From an uncultured Flavobacteriaceae bacterium (GTDB lineage Bacteria > Bacteroidota > Bacteroidia > Flavobacteriales > Flavobacteriaceae): a stretch of DNA of 49,025 nt. Where the stretch lies: contig CALIIC010000012.1 of NCBI GenBank assembly GCA_938020445.1, positions 1-49,025 on the forward strand. The letters run 5' to 3'. The translations under genes were made by a program, and so were the position numbers. Below the pieces are notes generated by a model, which was not told the DNA's origin, did no database searches, and worked only from the letters and a program-made list of their open reading frames with translations. Shown piece after piece: positions 43,472 through 49,025 of this stretch. Each line of letters opens with the position of its first letter. Position 1 is the stretch's first letter.

Positions 43472-44527
43472 ATGCTAGAAGATAAAAAACAAGAACGCAC
43501 GACACTTGAAAAATTAGGGGAATTCGGACTGATCGAACATCTGACCCAAAATTTTACACTCCAGCAAGCATCAAGCCTCATGGGAATAGGGGATGACGCC
43601 GCTGTTCTTGATTTTACCGATAACAAAACTGCGGTCACTACCGACCTATTGATCGAAGGTGTTCATTTTGACCTTAGTTATATGCCCCTAAAGCATTTAG
43701 GGTATAAGGCGGTGGTCGTGAATCTTTCGGACGTATATGCCATGAATGCGACCCCTACTCAAATCACAGTCTCAATGGCCGTCTCGAACCGTTTTCCTTT
43801 AGAAGCTTTGGAGGAACTATATGCGGGAATCGCCTTGGCAGCCAAAGCGTATAATGTAGACCTCATTGGTGGGGATACGACCTCCTCCAAAACGGGCTTA
43901 CTTATCAGCATTACGGCACTAGGGGAAGCAAAAGAGGAAGCGTTGACCTATCGCAACGGGGCAAAACCCAATGATCTTTTGGTCGTTAGTGGGGATTTGG
44001 GCGGTGCGTATATGGGGCTGCAAGTGCTTGAACGTGAAAAGGAAGTTTTTAAAGTAAACCCAGCGAATCAGCCCGATTTGGAACCCTACTCCTACATTGT
44101 TGAAAGGCAATTGAAACCAGAGGCTCGAAAAGATATTAAAGAATTGCTTGGTCAACTGGAAGTGCTCCCTACATCGATGATCGACATTAGTGATGGCCTT
44201 TCTTCAGAAATTCTTCACCTATGCCGAAAGAGTAGTGTTGGCTGTAATTTGTTCGAAGATAAGATTCCATTAGATCCCACAGTAATAAGTTCGTGCGAAG
44301 AGTTTAACATTGACAGCACCATGGTGGCCCTCAGTGGTGGGGAAGATTATGAATTGCTTTTCACTATTGATCAGAAAGACTTTTCCAAAATAAAAGGCAA
44401 CCCAAATTTAACTGTCATTGGCCATATGACAGATGCGAACGAAGGCGCACATTTGGTTACCCGTGCCAATAGTAAAATTGAGTTGACCGCCCAAGGGTGG
44501 AATTCATTTACATCTGAACAACCCTAA
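43472..44527 (+). CDS. thiL: Thiamine-monophosphate kinase
   Basis: ThiL phosphorylates thiamine monophosphate to the active cofactor thiamine diphosphate. I start at the ATG at 43472 (351 residues, MLEDKKQERTTLEKLGEFGLIEHL); the in-frame ATG at 43388 would lie upstream of the apparent promoter. AIR-synthase-like motifs are present: GIGDDAAVL, TTDLLIEGVHFDL, VNLSDVYAMNATP, LIGGDTTSS, DISDGLSSEILHLC and ALSGGEDYELLF. No other thiamine gene is nearby. Confidence 0.96.
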   Translation: MLEDKKQERTTLEKLGEFGLIEHLTQNFTLQQASSLMGIGDDAAVLDFTDNKTAVTTDLLIEGVHFDLSYMPLKHLGYKAVVVNLSDVYAMNATPTQITVSMAVSNRFPLEALEELYAGIALAAKAYNVDLIGGDTTSSKTGLLISITALGEAKEEALTYRNGAKPNDLLVVSGDLGGAYMGLQVLEREKEVFKVNPANQPDLEPYSYIVERQLKPEARKDIKELLGQLEVLPTSMIDISDGLSSEILHLCRKSSVGCNLFEDKIPLDPTVISSCEEFNIDSTMVALSGGEDYELLFTIDQKDFSKIKGNPNLTVIGHMTDANEGAHLVTRANSKIELTAQGWNSFTSEQP

Positions 44528-44715
44528 TGAAATTCAAATAAATAGGCAGCTTGCAGATTGAATTGCAATGAAAATCATCTTTTCATAGGGATTTTAAAAC
44601 ACATCCCAGTTTCTGTCTTTCAAAATTTAAAGAAAAGCATCAAGAATAGGGTTCAGCCAATGGGTTGGGTCGAAATAGTCTTTTGAAAACCAAAGCTTTG
44701 TCCAAAACTTTTAAA

Positions 44716-45369
44716 ATGGACTATTTCAACTTCTTTCACAAATTAAACATCATTGTTCATGTGACCAATGGGACACTTGCCCTCGTTATCGCGGTGGTTG
44801 CCTTTGCAAGTAAAAAAGGAGCCAAGCTCCATATAAAAAGCGGGCGTATTTTTACGGTGCTTTTAGGGGTCGTTGTCTTTACAGGTTTGCTCGGGGTATT
44901 CATTTTCAATGTCAATACCTTTCTGCTAGTGGTAACCTTACTCAGTGGTTATAATGCTTATTCGGGAATTCGAATATTGAAAACGAAATCGAACCGTCCA
45001 AAACTCCAAGACATCCTTGTAGGCCTTCTTTGCGTGTCTTCAGGATGTTATTTTTTGTACTACATGAAATCGATTGGCATGTTTTGGGACCCTGTTGTTG
45101 TCTATTCGACCGTAGGTTTTTTGTTTGCCCTTGTTGCCTATGATTTTCTTCGATACCTCATCCCTGCCAACAAGTACGGGAAGCTATGGTTATACGAACA
45201 TATCTATAAAATGACCGCGGCATTTACGGCACTTCTGTCTGCTGCCGTAGGTACCATCTTCCCAAACTACAAGCCTTTTAGCCAAATAGGTCCGTCTGCT
45301 GCGGGCACCTTGCTCGGAATTACCTTTATAGTGTATTTTTATAGAAAGAATAATCGACGGGCTAAATGA
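44716..45369 (+). CDS. Multi-pass membrane protein of unknown function
   Basis: I prefer the ATG at 44716 (217 residues, MDYFNFFHKLNIIVHVTNG) over one 51 bases upstream. There are six to seven hydrophobic segments, including GTLALVIAVVAFASKKGAKLHIKSGRIF, LLGVVVFTGLLGVFIF and SAAGTLLGITFIVYFY. The pattern K-LH-KSGR-F and a conserved Trp/His region (LWLYEHIYKM) recall small DUF2306-like membrane proteins, but the match is weak. The gene overlaps the next by four bases (ATGA), so the two are translated together. Confidence 0.7.
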   Translation: MDYFNFFHKLNIIVHVTNGTLALVIAVVAFASKKGAKLHIKSGRIFTVLLGVVVFTGLLGVFIFNVNTFLLVVTLLSGYNAYSGIRILKTKSNRPKLQDILVGLLCVSSGCYFLYYMKSIGMFWDPVVVYSTVGFLFALVAYDFLRYLIPANKYGKLWLYEHIYKMTAAFTALLSAAVGTIFPNYKPFSQIGPSAAGTLLGITFIVYFYRKNNRRAK

Positions 45370-46406
45370 AGTTGTTTAAATGTACTATCGCACCAATCAT
45401 TCAAAGGTTCGTCTGTCTAATGACTTTTTTGGTTATAAGTTCTTGTGCCTCGGTGCCAAAACTCGCAAAGGAAGAAAAACAAATCATCAAGGAGGTGCTC
45501 AAAGCTCCGATACGGGAGGTTGTTCAAGGAAAAACCGGCATGGCGCAGGTGGCCGGACATCAAATTTGGTTCGAACACCAACAACCTAAAGAAGAAAGCA
45601 AAGGAACCATTATGCTCATTATGGGCAATGGCAATGATGCCCTGACGTGGCCACAAAATTTTATTTCAAGTTTCTTAGATTCAGGATACGGTGTCATACG
45701 ATTTGATCATCGAGAGACAGGTCTCTCTACATCCGATAAAAAATGGAAAGCGAAAAGGGCCTATTCGTTAAACGATATGTCTGAGGATGTAATAGCGATT
45801 CTTGACACACTTGCGATTCAAAAAGCCCATATTGTAGGCGTTTCTATGGGTGGAATGATTGCGCAGATCCTGGCGATAGAACACTCCGAAAGAGTTGAAA
45901 CCTTAACTACGATCATGTCTTCTGCCGATGTATCAGATCCAGACTTATCACCGATGTCACAAGAAATATTTCCAGCCATGATCAGTGCCGTTTTCAAACA
46001 CGGATTTTTTGGGAATACCAAAGGACAGATCAAACTACAAATTGTACATCGAAAAATACTGATGGGCGAAGCTACCGGGCAGATCGATGTGCGGGCAATG
46101 GCAAAGACGTCCTTGTACAATCTCAAAAAACGAAAAGGATATAACCTCCTATCGGCACGACATCATTTTAAAGCCATCCAAATGGCCGAACCTCGCTATG
46201 AGGCCCTTTCAAAATCGTTGGTTCCCATTCTCTTAATTCACGGGGAAGAAGATCCTGTGATGCCGATTGCCCATAGTAAAAAACTAGCCTCTTTACTACC
46301 GGGGTCGGACACCTTGTGGGTGAAAAACATGGGGCATGATCTGCCCGATGCCGCGTTGGGAATGATTACCGACAAAATGCTTTCTCATTTCAATGAAAAG
46401 CACTAA
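45366..46406 (+). CDS. Alpha/beta-hydrolase, probable lipoprotein
   Basis: The 346-residue protein has a signal region ending LVISSC with C27 as a likely lipidation site. The alpha/beta-hydrolase fold follows: oxyanion region IMGNGND, HRETGLS, nucleophile elbow GVSMGGM, acid in HGEEDPVMP and catalytic His in NMGHDLPD. It is a periplasmic or membrane-bound esterase-type enzyme of unknown substrate. It overlaps the upstream membrane-protein gene by four bases. Confidence 0.88.
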   Translation: MKLFKCTIAPIIQRFVCLMTFLVISSCASVPKLAKEEKQIIKEVLKAPIREVVQGKTGMAQVAGHQIWFEHQQPKEESKGTIMLIMGNGNDALTWPQNFISSFLDSGYGVIRFDHRETGLSTSDKKWKAKRAYSLNDMSEDVIAILDTLAIQKAHIVGVSMGGMIAQILAIEHSERVETLTTIMSSADVSDPDLSPMSQEIFPAMISAVFKHGFFGNTKGQIKLQIVHRKILMGEATGQIDVRAMAKTSLYNLKKRKGYNLLSARHHFKAIQMAEPRYEALSKSLVPILLIHGEEDPVMPIAHSKKLASLLPGSDTLWVKNMGHDLPDAALGMITDKMLSHFNEKH

Positions 46407-46450
46407 AAATCAGGTGTTCTAGAGCGTTAAAAACTACACCTTAAGCTACC

Positions 46451-46510
46451 GGTCAGGATGGGTTCGGCAAGCCATTGTGGCTGCGCACTTCCTGCTTGTC
46501 AAAATGGTGC
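46451..46510. repeat. 60-bp direct repeat, copy 1
   Basis: From GGTCAGGATGGGTTCGGCAA to TGTCAAAATGGTGC. It matches 46552-46611 in 56 of 60 positions, 101 bp apart. It lies in a 361-bp non-coding gap after the hydrolase gene. Confidence 0.8.
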
Positions 46511-46539
46511 TAGCAACTGCATCTCTTAAAACAGAAAAC

Positions 46540-46558
46540 CCTGACGCCATCGGTCAGG
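46540..46558. repeat. CCTGAC/GTCAGG hairpin next to repeat copy 2
   Basis: A 6-bp stem with a 7-nt loop at the left edge of repeat copy 2. The first copy lacks the left arm. No T-run follows. Confidence 0.5.
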
Positions 46559-46611
46559 ATTGGTTCGGCAGGCCATTGTGGCTGCGCACTTTGTGCTTGT
46601 CAAAATGGTGC
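46552..46611. repeat. 60-bp direct repeat, copy 2
   Basis: Four mismatches to copy 1 at 46451-46510. Small open frames cross it (for example one ending IPKNQGRASLTVVGRT) but none resembles a protein. The gap 46612-46767 after it shows no further gene or hairpin. Confidence 0.8.
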
Positions 46612-46767
46612 CTCACCAAAAAGAAAATTCCCAAAAATCAAGGGCGGGCCAGCCTAACTGTTGTGGGGCGTACGACAGTGAAGAAGCTGGTGCTTACTTA
46701 ATTTCCAGGAAGTTCTCTATGAGTCAGGTTACCGTAGGAAAACGATAACCCTATTGCCAAAGCATAG

Positions 46768-46986
46768 TTAAGCTACGCGCTGTGCAGCTCTATGTCTTTT
46801 CTGATAAATATCTTCAAGTGTATTATTAATGTCTTGCAACTCTGGTGTAAGTGCCGAAAGGTTTCCACTTACATCGGTAGTAACTTGTTTTCCGCAATGA
46901 ATGCATTTGTATTCTTTGATGTGAAGCGTCACTTTTTTAGAGACGGAATAGTGATGTCCGAAGAGGTTGCAAAATACTTTTTTCAT
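46768..46986 (-). CDS. Small zinc-ribbon-like protein
   Basis: I choose the ATG at 46986 (72 residues, MKKVFCNLFGHHYSVSKKVT). The metal-binding pattern C-x4-H-x and C-x2-C (FCNLFGHHY and YKCIHCGKQV) recalls DUF1660-type small proteins common in Flavobacteriaceae. The second half is helical (LTPELQDINNTLEDIYQKRHR). It is flanked by non-coding DNA. The -7-like TATTTTTA near 47002-47009 is one mismatch from consensus. Function is unknown. Confidence 0.72.
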   Translation of the reverse strand: MKKVFCNLFGHHYSVSKKVTLHIKEYKCIHCGKQVTTDVSGNLSALTPELQDINNTLEDIYQKRHRAAQRVA

Positions 46987-47140
46987 GCTAGTAGGTTTTA
47001 AAAATAGCATCTGAGATTTTTGGGGAATCAGAGAATGCCTAAAAATTTGGGTACTTAAAAAAGCAGTTATTAAATTGCTTTTGTATCGAACGCATGTGTC
47101 TAACTTTTTATTGGGAACATCCTATGATTTTATGAATATT

Positions 47141-47168
47141 TTCGATGAACGACACCTTTTTCGATGAA
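47141..47168 (-). promoter_or_regulatory. Two TTCATCGAA motifs 19 bp apart between the zinc-ribbon gene and brnQ
   Basis: On the - strand TTCATCGAA occurs at 47149-47141 and 47168-47160. The same 9-mer is found in two other intergenes (10136-10144, 11208-11216). The rest of 47011-47289 shows no gene. Confidence 0.35.
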
Positions 47169-47289
47169 ATACCCACTATTTGAATAAAACTTTAACGGGT
47201 GATTTCACGGCTGCCACCAAATTACCATAAATGATTTTCTAAAATTCCTATCTTTCCATTCTTTATATAAACCGAAAAAGCAATTTGCT

Positions 47290-48570
47290 ATGATTCGCAC
47301 TAAGGATACCTTGGTAACCGCCTTTGCGTTGTTTTCTCTATTCTTTGGCGCCGGCAACTTAATTTTACCTCCCTTATTGGGTTTTCAAGCAGGTTCGCTT
47401 TGGTGGCTTGTTACGGTTGGTTTTTGTCTTTCCGCGGTGCTGATTCCAATTTTCGGAATCTTGGCGCACGCAAAATTGCAGGGGACCATTTTTGATTTTG
47501 GAAAAAAGGTATCGCCCACCTTCAGTTTGGTGTATTCCTTTTTGGTCTATGCAATATCCATTAGTTTACCATCTCCGCGAACTGCAGCCGTTACACATGA
47601 AATGGCCATTGAACCTATCTTTGGAAGTCCATCGCTCCTGACAAGCATGATCTATTTTGTACTGGTCTTTATTTTTGTCATGAACCGTTCAAAGATTCTA
47701 AACATCATTGGGAAATTTTTGACACCCGCGATTATCTTAATTCTGTTACTAATTATAGGGGTCACTTTATTCTCCTACGATTTTAACTTTGGAGAGACCA
47801 CCTTCACCAGTCCGTTTTCAAAAGGAATCCTCGAAGGGTACCAAACCTTTGACGCCATTGGCGCGGTTGTCGTTGGTGGTGTGATCATCGTATCGATCAA
47901 TCTCAGAAATAAAAATGCTTCCTATGCCGAAAAAAAAGCGTTGATTCGCAATGCTGGTTGGTTAGCGGGCCTTGGGCTGTTTTTGATCTATACCGGACTC
48001 ATTATTACAGGATCTCTAATGCATGGTTCATTCGATAGCGATGTTTCGAGAACCGCTTTGCTAAGCGGCATCAGTCTTCAAACTATGGGAGGAACAGCAA
48101 ATCTTTTTCTGAGTATTTTAGTGGGTTTGGCGTGTTTCACAACTGCGGTCGGCATCGTTACGGGCACTGCCGATTTTATGAAGTACCGCTTTAAGGATTC
48201 CTCTAAGGCCTATCTTATTACGGCTATTGTTGGGTGTGTCCTAGGAGTAGCTATGGGGCAATTTAATGTGGGGTATATCATTGCCGTCGCTTTACCGGCC
48301 TTAATGTTCATTTACCCCATTACGATCGCATTGATTCTCTTAAACGTAGTTCCTGAAAAATTTGCTTCTCCACTTGTCTTTAGAGCTGTGGTGATCGCGA
48401 CAATTCTTTTTAGCATTCCAGACTTTTTGGGCACTATAGGACTAGCGAATGTTGCCGAAAAGTTACTGCAGTATATTCCGCTTAGCCAATTTAGCATGGG
48501 ATGGGTGCTACCGGCGTTATTGGTTTTTGTTCTAGTTAACTTAACCAGACTAAAACTAGTACGATCCTAA
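47290..48570 (+). CDS. brnQ: Branched-chain amino acid transporter (LIVCS family, BrnQ)
   Basis: The 426-residue inner-membrane protein has about twelve membrane helices and the family N-terminus FALFSLFFGAGNLILPPLLGFQAG. It also contains PSPRTAAVTHEMAIEP and GYQTFDAIGAVVVGGVII. BrnQ imports leucine, isoleucine and valine with Na+ or H+. It is a single gene; a -7-like TATCTTTC lies about 43 bp upstream. It converges with the M24 peptidase gene. Confidence 0.95.
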   Translation: MIRTKDTLVTAFALFSLFFGAGNLILPPLLGFQAGSLWWLVTVGFCLSAVLIPIFGILAHAKLQGTIFDFGKKVSPTFSLVYSFLVYAISISLPSPRTAAVTHEMAIEPIFGSPSLLTSMIYFVLVFIFVMNRSKILNIIGKFLTPAIILILLLIIGVTLFSYDFNFGETTFTSPFSKGILEGYQTFDAIGAVVVGGVIIVSINLRNKNASYAEKKALIRNAGWLAGLGLFLIYTGLIITGSLMHGSFDSDVSRTALLSGISLQTMGGTANLFLSILVGLACFTTAVGIVTGTADFMKYRFKDSSKAYLITAIVGCVLGVAMGQFNVGYIIAVALPALMFIYPITIALILLNVVPEKFASPLVFRAVVIATILFSIPDFLGTIGLANVAEKLLQYIPLSQFSMGWVLPALLVFVLVNLTRLKLVRS

Positions 48571-48589
48571 TTGTATTTGCATAAAAAGC

Positions 48590-49025
48590 TTACTTCATCA
48601 ATTCCTCGATTTCTTCTACCTCAATAGGAATGGTACCCATTAAATTAAAGGGGGCACCTTGTTCCTGAATGACCACATCATCTTCAATTCGCACTCCCAT
48701 CCCCTCATCGGGAATGTAAATGCCCGGTTCAACGGTGAATACCATATTGGCTTTCATAGGTGTTTTTAACTCCCCATAATCATGGGTATTCAATCCGATA
48801 TGGTGGCTGGTACCATGCATAAAGTACTTTTTATAGGCAGGCCAGTCTGGGTTCTCGCTTTGTACATCTGCCTTATCCAATAACCCCAGCCCCAAAAGCT
48901 CAGAAGTCATTACCTTCCCGACCTCAGCATGGTAGTCGGCCCAAATGGTTCCTGGAACCAACATATTCGTTGCTTCCTTCTTCACATTAAGAACGGCATT
49001 GTATACCTGTTTTTGTCTTTCGGTA
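48590..49025 (-). CDS. M24-family aminopeptidase P-type protein (5' part outside the window)
   Basis: The frame is open to base 49025 (TERQKQVYNAVLNVKKEATNM), so the N-terminal part is missing. About 144 C-terminal residues show pita-bread metallopeptidase motifs: HGTSHHIGLNTHD with the metal His, FTVEPGIYIPDEG with a metal Glu, and GVRIEDDVVI with the last metal Glu. This fits Xaa-Pro aminopeptidase (PepP-like). The two Asp ligands lie outside the window. A signal peptide cannot be judged. Confidence 0.9.
   Translation of the reverse strand, partial: TERQKQVYNAVLNVKKEATNMLVPGTIWADYHAEVGKVMTSELLGLGLLDKADVQSENPDWPAYKKYFMHGTSHHIGLNTHDYGELKTPMKANMVFTVEPGIYIPDEGMGVRIEDDVVIQEQGAPFNLMGTIPIEVEEIEELMK

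Noticed and set aside
46477-46748. Short ORFs over the 60-bp repeats
   Set aside because: Overlapping frames across a non-coding repeat with no family match; treated as repeat DNA.

Overview
The window comes from a marine-type member of the Flavobacteriaceae (Bacteroidota). The evidence is promoters with the Bacteroidetes -7 box TAnnTTTG and no Shine-Dalgarno sequences, two proteins with type IX secretion C-terminal domains, a PorP/SprF protein, a CBM9-DUF5916 outer-membrane protein, DUF3078, DUF2480 and DUF4153 proteins, and a sufABCD-sufSE cluster. No rRNA, tRNA, phage or CRISPR locus was seen, and both outermost genes run off the window.

Layout. 1-2333 (-): a large SF2 helicase-like protein with a possible C-terminal membrane segment. 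2404-6410 (+): hemB, a serine hydrolase, a CNNM/DUF21-CBS protein and ogt. 6654-11135 (-): a secreted M4 metalloprotease and a carbohydrate-binding-like lipoprotein. 11323-13849 (+): a DUF4153 membrane protein overlapping a PolB-like exonuclease. 13886-14860 (-): an endonuclease/exonuclease/phosphatase-family protein. 15110-16321 (+): hflX. 16613-23309 (-): an operon of a 1913-residue type-B T9SS adhesin and its PorP/SprF partner. 24206-28638 (-): a histidine kinase/OmpR-type regulator operon with a serine hydrolase and two paralogous small exported proteins; a DUF5916 protein is divergent at 28914-31358. 31937-32869 (-): DUF3078. 32970-40461 (-): the SUF cluster. 40594-43225 (-): two beta-propeller-like lipoproteins. 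43472-48570 (+): thiL, a membrane protein, an alpha/beta hydrolase and brnQ, interrupted by a 60-bp repeat pair and a small zinc-ribbon-like gene (-). 48590-49025 (-): end of an M24 aminopeptidase.

The main discovery is a family of five apparently noncoding RNA genes, all on the + strand: about 16471-16598, 23742-23892, 24054-24207, 31495-31604 and 31747-31899. Each has the same 64-65 bp control region: two CACAACA direct repeats exactly 21 bp apart, then a TAnnTTTG-like -7 box 35-36 bp after the second repeat. A 110-154 nt transcript follows, carrying one to three CCTAC(TT) motifs and often C-rich hairpin loops, and ends in a strong intrinsic terminator. The same control region, with identical spacing and a perfect -7 box, lies on the - strand at 23374-23437, directly before the adhesin-PorP/SprF operon. 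The 21-bp direct-repeat spacing is typical of LytTR-type response regulators. I infer one regulon that joins a small-RNA family to a type IX-secreted surface adhesin. The regulator is not in this window.

A second regulatory system is visible at 28713-28841. Direct TTAACC repeats with an 11-bp period, the geometry bound by OmpR/PhoB regulators, lie between the kinase operon and the divergent DUF5916 gene. This suggests that the local two-component system controls both.
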